Shown here in pieces: positions 1 to 14,000 of a stretch of 64,000 nt of DNA; position 1 is the first letter of the stretch; each line of letters opens with the position of its first letter. The notes beneath the pieces were generated by a model that saw only the letters and a list, made by a program, of their open reading frames with translations, did no database searches and was not told the DNA's origin. Source of the stretch: Vitis vinifera (lineage: Eukaryota > Streptophyta > Magnoliopsida > Vitales > Vitaceae); contig NC_081822.1 of assembly GCF_030704535.1 (NCBI RefSeq), positions 1,808,001 through 1,872,000 of the forward strand, given 5' to 3'. Position numbers and translations under genes: made by a program.

Positions 1-57
1 GCATGAACCGATTAAGTTTGTCATATTGTAATATGGCTTAGTTGTGTTCCCATTCAG

Positions 58-2603
58 GCTAAAGCATGTTCTTCAGCAAGCATTGTTCGGCTTAAGAATC
101 TGAATAGAAGAACTGTTGATGTTTTAGCATCCAAATTATACTTGTATTACTCATATAGCTATGAGCTTACAGGTCATCTAGCTGAAATTCGAGGGTGAGC
201 TATCAATTTATCTTATTTTGTGTGCATTCCTGTAAAGATAGATATAGCACAATTCCATACATGTTAACATGTAGCAGGAATTAGAGAATTTGTAGCCAAA
301 CATGAATTATATCTGTTCTTTTTGCTGACTTGAAAACCGTCCTATTTCCAGCAACCTCCTTGGCTTGCACCGGATTACAACATTGCGCCATGATGAGCTG
401 GGCCAGGTTTGTGTCAAATTAACTTGGAAAAGTGTGCAGTGCATGTGTTTAAGGAGCTTATGTTTGATATAATCCATTACGATGCAGGAAACACTCCTCA
501 ACCTCCTATTACGAAACTACCTCCACTACAACTTGTATGATCAGGCAGAAAAGCTGAGATCAAAGGCACCACGGTTCGAAGCACACTCAAATCAGCAGGT
601 GCCTTGATGTATTGTTGTACTTTATTTTTGTGTGTGTATGTGTTTTTCCTATTATTTTGTTTTGTTTTCTTTCTTTAAATTTTGGGAATCAGGCATTATG
701 GGTAATGATCCTGGCTCTCCCACATAACTCAGTGGCATGATCCATTGTACTTTCTGCTGATTAGGTTCCTGCTAGATGTCTACAAGCTGATTGATAATTA
801 GCGCTTAACTTTCCAATTGGGTTCTGGTCAATGGACCTCCAAATTTATATGTTATTCGTTTCAATCCATTGTTACCCATCAATAACTGTTTGGTAAGAAA
901 TTGAAACCAAGAGCCAACCAAAGCCAAAAATCCATTGAACATGGAGGCTTAAGCCGCTTGTAAAATATATACCAAAAGCCGACAAAGCCCTAAGACCCAT
1001 TGAAATCTATTGAATATTTGAGGCTTAAGCCTTAAAAGCCTTGAGGCAACAGTCTTAGCCTGTACTCCTCAACAGGGTAAGATTTGAGTCTCATCTCAAT
1101 TAGCCTCGAGTAAGGCTATAGCCTCAAATATAATTCACAGTGTCTCGCCTTGAGGTGAGCCTCAGGGCATTAGCCTCATTAGCCTTTGAAAGACTAGTTC
1201 CCCCCTGGAGTTCTCTAATAACTTAGCTCAGTGGCATGGGCCATTGTGCCCTCTGCTGTTCCTTCTAGAGGTCTACAAGCTGATAGTTACAGTTTGCAAC
1301 TTTCCAATTGGGTTCTGGCCCAGTAGACTTTTGTTTTATATGCTATTTGTTTTCATTCATTTGTCATCCATTAATAACTTTTCAGTAAGAAATTAAAACA
1401 ACTCATTTTATTATCATCACCGTGTATTTATTTTCAATATTTGTATCTTTGTTCACTCTCAATTAATTGTTACCAATCCCTGTTCATAATGGTTCCAGCA
1501 CTTTGTGATTGCAAATCTGGCTTGGTTGCCCTCCCTAGGGATCAAAATCTTATTAGAACATTTTTTTTCCTGCAGTTCTGTAGATATCTTTTCTACCTTG
1601 GGAAGATCCGTACAATTCAATTGGAGTATACCGATGCAAAAGAGAGTCTTCTACAGGCTGCTCGTAAGGCCCCTGCTGCAGCTCGAGGATTCCGAATTCA
1701 ATGTAACAAGTGGGCCATTATAGTCCGTTTACTGCTGGGAGAGATACCTGAAAGAACAGTATTCATGCAGAAAGGAATGGAGAAGGCTTTGAGGCCGTAC
1801 TTTGAACTTACAAATGTGAGTGTTGACTTGTTAAACTTGAAGCTTCTTTCTTAATTATTACAAGCACACACGTTAGTTCTCTTGTTTTAAACAAGGTCAG
1901 AGAATCATGATGGAAGATTGGTTAACTGCTCCCTTAATTCCATGAATCATTACTGGGGGTTTATGTAAAGCTAATTGTTTGGAGTTCTCTGGCCTTAAAC
2001 TATGCAAATTGGGCTAAATCAATATGTAGTCCTGATATATAACCATTTTATTTTGAACGAAAATTTTTAATTATATGATGTAACTTTCAGGCTGTTCGGA
2101 TTGGTGATTTGGAGCTGTTTAGGTCTGTTGCAGAAAAATTTGCTGGCACTTTCAGTACTGATCGAATCCACAATCTGATTGTTCGGCTGCGGCATAATGT
2201 CATTAGGACTGGGCTGCGGAACATTAGCATCTCTTATTCCCGCATCTCGCTTGCAGATATCGCTAGCAAACTGAGATTGGATTCTGCAAACCCTGTTGCG
2301 GATGCTGAGAGCATTGTGGCCAAGGCTATTCATGATGGTGCAATTGATGCCACGTTGGATCATTCAAACGGCTGGATGGTATCAAAAGAGACCGGAGACA
2401 TCTACTCCACAATTGAGCCGCAAATTGCTTTCAACTCCCGGATTACTTTTTGCCTGAACATGCACAATGAAGCAGTTCGGGCCCTCCGGTACCCACCAAA
2501 CACACAAAAAGAGAAGGAAAGTGCTGAGAAGAGGAGGGAGAGGCAACAGCAGGAGCAAGAACTTGCAAAGCATATTGCAGAGGAGGAGGATGATGATTTC
2601 TGA
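58..2603 (+). CDS. RPN3: 26S proteasome regulatory subunit RPN3 (PSMD3-like), 5' end outside window
   Basis: RPN3 is a non-ATPase lid subunit of the 26S proteasome, which degrades ubiquitin-tagged proteins in nucleus and cytosol. Five exons are visible, all with GT-AG borders: 58-194, 352-406, 488-598, 1576-1815 and 2091-2603, giving 351 C-terminal residues of a protein usually near 490. The part seen holds the helical repeats ([28 protein letters not shown]) and the PCI domain with its winged-helix part in the last exon ([46 protein letters not shown]). The C-terminus is a charged Lys/Glu tail ending in EEEDDDF, typical of plant RPN3. The reading frame is intact throughout, so the gene looks functional. 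The start codon and about 140 residues lie upstream of the window. Identification is from recognised family sequence and is strong. Confidence 0.93.
708..1395 (+). repeat. Diverged direct repeat within RPN3 intron 3
   Basis: Two copies of about 190 bp (roughly 708-900 and 1203-1395) share long stretches such as CTCAGTGGCATG, TCTACAAGCTGAT and ACTTTCCAATTGGGTTCTGG. Between them lies about 300 bp rich in reiterated AGGCTTAAGCC and GCCTTGAGGC-type words. This is an old local duplication and explains why this intron is much longer than its neighbours. Confidence 0.75.
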
Positions 2604-4285
2604 GGGAACAGGGGGGTCTTCATGTAATTTTTCTACAGAGAACAGGGTGCCTTACTGGCTGCTTGTATTTTTCTTCTGTCTCCTCCATTCCAAGAGCCAG
2701 CGAGTTCATAGTCTCTTACCATAACCATACCTTTTAGAGCAAACTATAGTAGATGGTCACATTCTACTGTTTTTGTCTGTTGATTTTTATCATGGCAATT
2801 TGAATAGCTCACTTCATGTTTTGACTGTGTCAAGTCTGGTTCTACAGGTACCCCATCGTATCTATTGACAAATTGCATTAGTGGTTGAATTTATTTAGCT
2901 GCCACTTTTGTTTGTTTTCTGGGAAACCTTGACCGCATTGCCTGCATTTGATCCTCTAGCTCAACCAACATGAAGGGTCTTTTTAATGTAAGTGCCACGA
3001 AAGTCTCATGGTCGGCTGGTTTATTGGTCTTCCTCACGCATCACAGCTGCAAGCCATTAAGGTAAACCTTTATGATGGAGCTTCATGTCACGCGTGATTA
3101 TCCCACTCATCTATGAATTCACCTCTTATTTATGGATGCACCATGTGCTATAATGTGGCTTGGACATCATCGAGAAAAGGCCCCCCATATGATGCTGTTA
3201 GACCATAGATCTCTTCAAATTGCTGTCATCCAGCACCAGGGGCAAACTCAATTAATGAAAACTTCTCCAGAATCTAATCAATCTCACCATCATTATTAAA
3301 ATAAAATTTCACGCCTTTTCATTCTTCTGTATCATGTGCGATGATTGATAATAGCTCCAATCATTTACATCCTCCATAAAAGGGTCTCCCTTTCTTCATC
3401 ATCCCTTTTACTCAACATATCATTACTTGTTTATAATATACGTTTATGTATAGGACGAAAAGTCATATTATTGCCCATTCTTCTCTTTCCCATTTGGTGT
3501 TGTGGCTGCTCATGGCCACTTGCACATCCACCGCCAGTTCAGATTCATGAATTCTCACAGTAGACTTTTCTCTTGGTTTTGCCTCCCAGTTTTACCTTGG
3601 CATGACAAAGTTCAAATCTGAATGCTGATCACTATTTGTAGCCATAGCAGAAAACATTTGCTTTCTTTGCAGAGTTAAATAAAGAAGGGCTATTTGTTTT
3701 TGCTGTTTTAGAGACCAAATCATAGGACAAGATCTGAGAAATCGTGTTGCCTAATAGTCGGTGAAATCCCAGAATTAGCCTATCAGAGACAGCCATTTCA
3801 GTAGTAAAATTTAAAAACAACTCAGCACCGCCTGTCAGGAGGAAGAAAATAAAAAATAAAAGGAAAGAAAAGCTCATCTCTATCTGATGTGAAATGGGGT
3901 CATGTGCATAACGCTGAAGAATGATGGGGGACTGTATCATATGGGTCAAAGCAACACCATGTGAGGTTTGTATTATATGATTCTGTTTAAGGAAAATATT
4001 CTATCGCATAAGGCTCTGTATTCCTTGAAATAGCAACAAGCAACCACATTAAAAGAATGCAAGAAAAAAGGACAATTGGGTTTGTGGTTTCTGATCCATT
4101 CACGGCTCTTCTATTGGGAAATGCATGTGGTTAGAGAACGTGGGAATAATTGAATGAGTTTCTGGACTCTTCAGACTTGTTGATATAATTCAATATTTAA
4201 AATTAAAGAAGAAAAAAAAAACTTGTAACTTCTCTCTACTTGCAGAGATCACATGTGAGGCTGTTGCATTGGAGAGCCTAGCTCC
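2604..4285. other. Intergenic: RPN3 3' UTR and spacer
   Basis: This holds the RPN3 3' UTR and the upstream region of the expansin gene. I see no convincing coding sequence; the short open frames here have no recognisable motifs. The 250 bp before the expansin TATA box probably hold its promoter. Confidence 0.5.
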
Positions 4286-4296
4286 TATTTAAATAG
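4286..4296 (+). promoter_or_regulatory. TATA box of the expansin gene
   Basis: TATTTAAATAG lies about 107 bp before the expansin ATG, which fits a 5' UTR of about 75-80 nt. It is called from position and sequence only. Confidence 0.6.
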
Positions 4297-4402
4297 GCAG
4301 TCCTGGAGATCAGAGAAGCCAGTAAATGTGAAAATTGTCCCATTCCTCATCATCCTCCATCTTCCTCATTCTCCTTGATCCTTGGTCTCCCCTGATACAG
4401 AA

Positions 4403-5333
4403 ATGGCGAAAAATCTGCTTCATGCTTTAGCAATGGTGCGCGTAATTTGCTATTTTTTCTCGAATGTTAATGCCTTTACTGCTTCTGGGTGGACTAAAGC
4501 TCACGCTACGTTTTATGGAGGCAGTGATGCCTCTGGGACAATGGGTAAGTGGCTGTTTCATGCCTTATATCTCTACTACTTTTATGCTTCTGGGACAATA
4601 GCTTAATGTTTTTGCTTGCCCAACAGGAGGGGCTTGTGGATATGGAAACTTGTACTCTACTGGATATGGAACAAGAACGGCAGCTTTGAGCACAGCATTG
4701 TTCAATGATGGGGCTTCATGTGGGCAATGCTACAAGATCATATGTGATTACCAATCCGATTCACAGTGGTGCAAGAAAGGAGCTTCTGTGACCATCACTG
4801 CAACAAACTTTTGCCCTCCAAACTATGCTCTTCCAAGCAACAATGGAGGGTGGTGCAACCCACCCCTGCAGCATTTCGATATGGCTCAGCCAGCATGGGA
4901 AAAGATCGGTATTTACAGAGGCGGGATCGTCCCAGTGCTGTTCCAAAGGTCCCAATACCTACTTTTTCTTCTATTATTATTATTATTATTTTTCCTACCT
5001 TATATTGATGTTGAACAATGTTTCAGGGTTCCATGTAAGAAGCATGGTGGTGTTAGATTCAGTGTTAATGGAAGAGACTACTTCGAATTAGTATTGATAA
5101 GCAATGTAGCTGGGGCTGGATCTATTCAATCAGTATCAATCAAAGGCTCCCGGACCAGTTGGATGGCCATGTCCAGGAACTGGGGAGCTAACTGGCAGTC
5201 TAATGCCTATCTCAATGGCCAGTCTCTGTCCTTCAAGGTCACCACCACTGATGGAGTGACCCAAGAATTCGACAATGTTGTGCCTTCAGATTGGGGGTTT
5301 GGTCAGACCTTCTCTAGCTCAGTACAGTTTTAA
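4403..5333 (+). CDS. Alpha-expansin
   Basis: Alpha-expansins are secreted proteins that loosen the primary cell wall at acid pH without hydrolysing it. Three exons, 4403-4544, 4627-4948 and 5027-5333, give 256 residues, the normal family length. The first 23 or so residues are a hydrophobic signal peptide. Next comes the six-stranded double-psi barrel domain with its Cys pairs ([16 protein letters not shown]), the alpha-expansin insert GGWCNPP and the HFDM motif. The C-terminal carbohydrate-binding domain has the surface aromatic residues expected ([27 protein letters not shown]). Intron positions match the usual EXPA pattern. The start codon is the first ATG after the TATA box and opens the signal peptide. 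I cannot say which EXPA subgroup this is. An AATAAA signal lies at 5711. Confidence 0.95.
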
Positions 5334-5710
5334 GCCAAGAAAGCTGCTTTGGGGTTCAGGGTTTCGGGTTTTCATTGGCAGAGGCGTGCTTACTATTTTA
5401 ATGAAGCAGCCCGCCCTAAATTATGAGAAGGAATTCTCAAATGGTTGGCAATGGAGATGGGGGCTAACCCATGAACTCAAGGCTACTATCAACTCCTTGT
5501 GCCCATTTCTTCCACAGGGCCTGAAAACCAAATTATGGTGTCATTGTGTGTTGAAAATTTTCGGGATCTTACTGAAAATCATGCACATCAGAAATAAGAA
5601 GCACATGCAGTTAAATTGCAGCTTCAAATATATGAATAGTTCTTTTTTTCTTCATTTTACATATGCTTGTAATATCAATCTTTATCAGCAAGGTTTGACC
5701 ATTCCCAACT

Positions 5711-5716
5711 AATAAA
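5711..5716 (+). terminator. Poly(A) signal downstream of expansin
   Basis: AATAAA lies about 375 nt after the expansin stop codon. It is the first canonical plant near-upstream element I saw in that 3' region. Confidence 0.4.
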
Positions 5717-7015
5717 GATCCCAGTAAATCATTTTTTTTTGCTTTTGCCTTTCCATCCATGATCTACTTTTTGATATTAAAATGCTCTTACTGTTTATTT
5801 TGATAAATTAAGAAGATAGCTATATAGTCAGTGAAATTTAGCTTCTTGGTTCTTACCGCTTCACTGTTTCATGCTTAGTCCATGAAGCTTGGGTTTTTAT
5901 CGATCCTCAGACCTGTTAGTTTTAATAACAATCAAGTTTTCTGAATATGGGGATTGGAAATTTAATCAGACAGAGGCTTCAAAACTGAATAAATGATCAG
6001 CATTTCATATCAACAACAGTACTCTGCATGAACTTTCTGTTAAAGTTTCGGTTAAAATCAATTATTGAAGAAAAACAGTTTCCAATCTATCAAAGCTTTC
6101 ACCATCTCATAAAAGTCCAGTGTTTAAAAATGAGTATCGAATCCTAACATCTTCTGATGGAGATTTCTTTGCCTACCTGGTGGAAATTACTTCATATTCA
6201 AGTCAGAAGCCAGCTGGAGACATTTTAGTACAACATTGGAGGGGGAAAATTTATGTACTACTAATATGAATTTGGTTGATAAAGAAAAATGAAAGATTGC
6301 TAAGACCTAAGTACAATTTGAGGCCAAACTTTCAAGTGTACTACTAGCCTAGATGTGGAATACTAACAACATAGAGGAAACTGTTCCTGATGATCATCTC
6401 CAATCTCCTATTGTTTACTAGCTGCTCGGCACTTTTAGATAAGCATTGAAGTAAGGAACATTTGGAACAAATATGATTACGCAACGATCCCTTTATTAGT
6501 TCAACCCCTTCCACCAAATTTATTCTCTTTTCACGTTGGTAGGGTCACTATGCCAGTCTAACTAAAGGCCATTTGATTGCTTATTTTCAAAGAAGGCCTA
6601 AAGAAAGAAAAAGATGATGCAGCTATTTCTGCTACCAGTTTGTGTTTAATTTAGTATTCAACTTTTGGGTATGGGTTAATCACCTACCCTTTGGTCATCT
6701 ATGACTATAATGGAATTGTTTAGTATCATTAAACTCGTGCAAATGCATTGCTTTTCAAACCTTCAACCGGTCATTTTCTGTAACGAGTTCTTAACTTGGG
6801 CCTTGACAGAGTTGAAATTAAGAACAGAGAAATGGAATCATTGCAAACAACTTAATTTGACTTGCCCACCAAAAGAAGAATAATGAAGGGGCCATGCCTT
6901 GTCTTCTTATGAGAATGCTTCAAAAATACTACTCCACTGTCAGGGTTTTTTGCTCACCAAATTAACTAACCATGTCCTCAATAACAACTCCAACTTTCTT
7001 TTTCCATTCTCCCCC
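5717..7015. other. Intergenic between expansin and peroxidase
   Basis: No coding sequence is recognised. The stretch 6428-6596 is the left copy of a repeat that recurs after the peroxidase gene. A TATA-like word (CTACAAATACTA) near 7018 precedes the peroxidase ATG by about 75 bp. Confidence 0.45.
6428..6596 (+). repeat. Left copy of direct repeat flanking the peroxidase gene
   Basis: About 160 bp that recurs at 8786-8938 in the same orientation. The end is nearly identical (TCTAACTAAAGGCCATTTGA followed by TTGCTTATTTT), while the rest is diverged (GCATTGAAGT, TTATTAG-TCAA, CATCAAATTT-like words). Confidence 0.7.
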
Positions 7016-7092
7016 CACTACAAATACTAGTCTGGTCTTTTTAGCTTTCACAGATAACCAGCAGAAAAGAGTCGAATTCTGTAGTTTCTAGT

Positions 7093-8371
<1,279 letters not shown>

Positions 8372-8785
8372 ATTTGTAGCCATTTGGAAACTTTCTGGTG
8401 AGGCGTGTGTTTCCTTTTATTTGTATGATCTAATGTTTGGAGGGTATTGAAACCATAAAAGTTACCAACTTGTGTGTTATTGTTTGCTTCTTTGCCCGTG
8501 TACCGTTGAAGTGAACGGTGGCGAGATGGAAACAAGGTTCAAATATGTATATGCATAAATGGAAATGTTAATGAATTTCAATTTTCAAATATGTGATCCA
8601 GTGGAAGAGACTTTGATTTGCAAAGTCTGCCTTTCCCTCATTGAAATAACATATTTTATTTCCTCTCATTTTAGTACCACTTAAGCCTATGGTTAAGCAG
8701 ATGGGTATCGATTTAATACTGTGAAGGACCTGTTTTCAAATCTAATCAAGACTTATTGGCCAAGAAAAGGAAAAACAACTGGACA

Positions 8786-8938
8786 TTGTTGGATAGGCAT
8801 TGAAGTTAGAACAGGCCTGGTTTGGCTACAATTAATCCCCTTATTAGCTCAATCCTATCCATCAAATTTGTTGTCTTTCATATTGTGGGGTCAGTGGAAT
8901 AGTCTAACTAAAGGCCATTTGATTGCTTATTTTAAATA
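8786..8938 (+). repeat. Right copy of direct repeat flanking the peroxidase gene
   Basis: Partner of the copy at 6428-6596, in the same orientation. The pair brackets the peroxidase gene and its promoter. It could be a duplication scar or two insertions of one mobile element; no terminal inverted repeats were obvious. Confidence 0.7.
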
Positions 8939-9534
8939 AGGTGCAGTTCGGATTGGGTGCATCTTCTACTCTGCAATAATGCATCTTGGGATTATTTAGT
9001 ACCATTAGTTTTATGCACATAAAGTGGGATGATCGTATACTTCATGCCTTGACACGGTGGGAAGAAGAAAACAAAGGGAATAATTTCCAACAAATTAATT
9101 AAAAAAAAAAAATGATCTCAAGGCATTCATGACTACAGAAGAAAACCTCCTTCATGCAATCACCATTAGGATGTAAGATTGATTTAGTTATTAGGCCCAA
9201 GCCCAGTTGAGGCCCGATTTGAAATTTTTAGCCGAAGCCTAGCCCATCCATCATGTAAGTCTGTTCTGAGCCCAACCTAATCCATTCAAGGTCAGGTTCT
9301 AGCTAACCTCCTTCAAAGTATGAGGGTTGTGGGATATCAATTAAACCAAGCCTTGTGTTATTATAATTAACAAAATAATTTGATCAATTTTTAGGGTTTA
9401 GGCCACTTTTTAAGCTAGGAGTTCCAAACCTGAGGTCCACCTAGGTTTGCCCCGAACCAAAACTACATCAAGACCGCTTGAGCTCGATGTGGGCCGCGAC
9501 AGATGCATTCATGTGTCCAATCACCGTCTCTCCC

Positions 9535-9690
9535 CCGATGAGATGACTAAAAAGGTTGAAAAGTAAAATTCTGAACATATTTGACGAAAAACAGTTTTTA
9601 TAAAGTAGGTTTTTTAAAGAATATTCTTTAAAATATTTTTTAAATTCTTTTTAAAAATTAAACTCTATTCAAGAATTCAAATGTTGAAAG
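9535..9690 (+). repeat. AT-rich repeat copy, left of the alcohol dehydrogenase remnant
   Basis: Starts GATGAGATGACTAAAAAGG, then GAACATATTTGAC and AAGAATATTCTTTAAAA. The same order of words occurs at 10865-11010. The sequence continues as very AT-rich DNA to about 10,200. Confidence 0.6.
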
Positions 9691-10359
9691 TAGCTTTTCC
9701 ATTTAGTAGTGTTTTTTTAAGAACACTTTTGATCCAAAAAAGTGTTTTGAAAATAAATCAAAACTTTTGATAAAATTTGAAAAATATTTTTAAAATTTTG
9801 AAAAATTACTTATAATATTTAAAAATTATTTATAATATTTTATAAAAAAATATTTGATACATAATATTCTTAAAAATATTTTTATTAAAAACACTTAAAA
9901 TACATTTGACAATAATTTTAAAAAATATTTTTAGTCTTTTTAATATTTGAAAATTTTTATTTTTTAAGTACTACAAAAATTTTAAATATTTAAAAAAATA
10001 ATTATACTTTTAATATTTTTAAATACATTTTTTAAAATGATTTTAGAAAATATTTTTTAATATTTAAAATTTTTTATTTTTGCATTAAAAATTATAAAAA
10101 CACTTCTTAGATCATTGCAAAACGTATTTTTATTCTCATTATAAATTAAAAAAAACACTTCTGTTAAAAACACAACTAATAGAAATACGTCAAACATACT
10201 TTTATTCTCGTCGTAGTTTATATAAATATATACCCGGTAGAACTAGCAGTTTTCTTTGGTAACATAAGGTGATAATTAATTGCAAAGCACAGGTTCTTGT
10301 AGACCGTTTATTCACGAAGATGAATACTAGCCAAGACGCTAACATGAAGCCAAGGAGTC

Positions 10360-10828
10360 CTACATCTTTGCAGACTTGCCGGCAATGTCAATTACAAAAC
10401 GATACCGAACATCATTCCTAGAAAGCCTATCCAGTGCCTGGTTGATCTGGTCTGTCTTCACCACCTCGATATCCGACTTTATGTTGCGCTGCCCACACAC
10501 ATCCATCATCTCCTGTGTCTCTTTCATCCCACCTAAGATGCTCCCTTTTATTATTCTTTTGCCTGTAACATTATATATATACATAGACACATACTCAATT
10601 ATGGGGCTTCTTAATGTGTATTATATTTAATGTTTTTCACTTTCTATTAAACATGGAGGGAGCTGGGGTCATACCAAAAATCAAAGGGAAAGAAGGCAGC
10701 TCCATGGGCTTATCCGGTGCCCCCACAACCACCAAAGTCCCGTTCACTTTCAGCAATTCTAGGTAGTTTCCGAGGGAGTGGTTGGCGGACGCTGTGTCCA
10801 ATATGAAATCCAGGGTCCTTTTCTTCGC
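10360..10828 (-). pseudogene. Cinnamyl/mannitol alcohol dehydrogenase remnant (last two exons)
   Basis: Two exons on the minus strand, 10828-10675 and 10562-10360, joined by a good GT-AG intron, encode the C-terminal quarter of a zinc-dependent medium-chain alcohol dehydrogenase of the CAD family. Recognised pieces are LDFILDTASANHSLGNYLEL, LLKVNGTLVVVGAPDKPMEL, GSILGGMKETQEMMDVCG and NDVRYRFVIDIAGKS before the stop. The GroES-like catalytic domain, its zinc-binding residues and the first part of the Rossmann fold are missing; upstream there is only AT-rich repeat. The exons themselves have no stops, so truncation is recent or the piece was carried in by a mobile element. Family call is firm; the substrate subgroup is a guess. 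Confidence 0.85.
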
Positions 10829-10864
10829 CTGTCTCCCAGAAATTGCATAGAACCATGTATACAA

Positions 10865-11010
10865 GATGAGATGAATAAAAAAGGTGGAAAAGGAAAATAT
10901 TGAACATATTTGACAATACAATTAAAAACAATTTTTAGAAAGTAGATTTTTAAGAATATTCTTTAAAAATAATTTTTAATTTTTTTCAAAAATAAAAGTT
11001 TATTTGAGAA
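10865..11010 (+). repeat. AT-rich repeat copy, right of the alcohol dehydrogenase remnant
   Basis: Direct-repeat partner of 9535-9690, starting GATGAGATGAATAAAAAAGG and sharing GAACATATTTGAC and AAGAATATTCTTTAAAA. It begins about 37 bp beyond the point where the remnant loses coding similarity. Confidence 0.6.
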
Positions 11011-14000
11011 TATTAAGTTGGTTTACCAAATATCTATATAATGTATTTAATTTCTAAAATAAATAAAAATAAAATAAAATATATATTATTTTTCAATGTT
11101 TAAAATAAAAAATATATTGAATTCCAATCTTGTTTATTTAAAAAAAATGAAATTTCTCTTAGCATTTAATAATTTTCATGATTAAAATATTTACATTTAA
11201 TAAATATTCTTTTTATATTAAGTTATATAAAAATAATTTATATATATTAAATAATACATATGTTAATATTATTTTATAAATATTTAGTTAGCTTTTTTTT
11301 TAAATCACAGATTTAATTTTATAATTAATTTTTTTATTTTTAAAAAATAAATAATATAAAAAATAAAAAATTAATTATAAAATAAATTTATAATACATAA
11401 GATATCCTACTTTATCTTAAAATTAATTTGTCCTATGTAAAGATGATAAAAAAATAAAGATAAATAAATATATTACACCACTTGTTTTATTTAATATAAA
11501 ATGAAACAAATAATGAGATAATTTAATCGATCAAATATGAGATAAAATATGTTATCATTTTTTTTTTCCTATCCACGTAATTATAAAGTTTTATTTCAAA
11601 CTTAGAAATTAATTTGGGGTTGAAATATTTAAGAAAAATATGGGAATGAAAATCCCCAAAGTTTTCCTTAATGGAATAAATTCCACTCCATATCCCCACC
11701 GGGCCCTCCCCAATCATATTTTCATACCACCCATACACTGAAAATAACCCCACCGTCCCACCCACCAACCAACCTTCCAATAAACTGATCAATCACGTCA
11801 ATACCGAATCATTAACGAATGGCTTGTCTACATGTGTTGGTCCACGTTCCCATTTCCACACTTGAATTATTTATTAAATACCGATAAATAAATGACCTTT
11901 TTTAAATACTTAATATTTTTTATTTGCTACCATCCCAGAAAATTCCATTGTAGGTGAACAGAGTCTGATCACAGTAGTTCTCCTGAGAGCTCTTGCAAAA
12001 CTCACACTCGAGAGAAACTTGGGAACTAATCTCGGATGAGGGATGAGGGATGTTATCATGTTAGTTACCACCTTACCTTAATATGCCTGACGATGAATGA
12101 GTAGGGCCACCTTGAAGGTTCCACGTGACTTTCTTGGCAAACTATATACATGTCTTTAAGCCTTTGAGTACTCAAACGGTTCCTCAAAGTTGGAAATCTC
12201 GGCAGTGACCAGCCTTCTTTTAAAATGTACTTGTGACTTGTAGAAAAACAATATGATTGTTCTTTAATATATAATTTGCTGACCAGAACTGACCCAACAT
12301 AAGCCCGTTTAGTCTGAGGGTCAGTTGGGTGGAGCCCATGAATAATATGGGCTGCCCAACTCAAGCTTCTCTTGAATGAACGCAATAAGATGGTTTGTAA
12401 TTTTTAAATTGAGAACTACCTAAAATTTGAGATTTATTTAGAAAATCAAATAATATCAAACAGAATGTTCAATTTTGATTTTGCACTTAACAACTGTTTT
12501 TTTTTAAGTCATTTCCAATTTGAATTGGAAATTAAAATTTAATTTAAAATTGAAAAAATAATTTTATAAAGCAAACTTTTTTATTAGCTCTTTTAAATCT
12601 AACTAGGAAGTGTTTGCGTGTGATGCACTTGAGGTCATATGAAAAAAAATCCACTAAAAATGAATAAATATGTGTATTCCTTTTAAATCCTTTTATGAAA
12701 CTAAGAAAATATTTAAAGTCAAATAATTGAATTAGACATAAAAAGAAATTAAAAAAAATGATTGGGTTGAAATATTATGGAATATGAATAAGGTTACACT
12801 TTTCCATACCAAAATTTTAGATAGTAAAATTATTTTTAAGATTGTTTTTTTTAAATTAAGTAAAATGAATATCGTAGTCTTTAACAATGATATGTACCAA
12901 AATTTATTTAGACACATTATCCATTGTTGATTCAAATTCATTGTAATTTTGACACAACAAAATATATAACTTTTACTCGTACTAAATTTATGAAAAGACA
13001 AAAGAAACTCTTTAAGAAATGTTTAATCTAATTTCAATTGAAAAAACCAATTTCATTTTCTTTTCACTAAAACGTTTAAGTTATAAATATTTGTCAAAAA
13101 ATAATTTAATTAAACAAATTAAAAGTATTTATGAAAATACTAAATTTATAAAAGAAGTAACAAACTTTGATTCCAATAAACATTGGATTATAAAACAAAA
13201 AATCAAGATTCATGAAGAAAAAAAAATGTACACTTGAATACTAAATTGTATTACCTTTCAAATTTACCAAACACCTTAAATTTCAATCTTTCCCTAATAA
13301 ACATGTAAACAAAATCATTAAGAACACCAAACGATAGTAACAATTGACTTAATTGTGTTTCCAAAAAACCCATTGAGTGCTAAAATAATAAATAAATAAC
13401 ATACATAATAAAAAAAATGCAAAGAATTAGGATGATATGATAAAAACCAAAACGTAAAAAATCTAATAACCCAAATGATCAATAACACAAGAGACACAAC
13501 CCTAATAAATTAGAACACAAATAGCTGATTCATATAAATACCAAAAATGCGAGAAATTACTCCTATAACAATTGTACCATCATTAAAAAATATATATTTA
13601 TTATAGATTTACTTAACCTGTTCTCTAAAACTTTTTGGAATTAAATCACAATCAACATTTTAAATTGTTAATTCTACAAATACAATTCATTTTCTTTAAA
13701 CAAACGAGGGATAAACAATAATCTTTTTTCACTAATAAGCATATTATGATTCTTTGGTTTCCAAAATAAAAAATGGCATATATGAATATGGAGCATCACC
13801 ACTCTTTGACCAACCCTCCAGATTATTTTTGTGAAACTCAATAACAATATATTTATCTAATCTAAATTTACAAAGAAAATATGGGTTCCAAGTAAAGACT
13901 GACAATGACTTCACTAGAAATTATGACAACAAATATGTCACCCTTATGCCCGTGAAAATATGGTCATCGCTCTTGAAATCACCATACAAATTGCTTGTTT

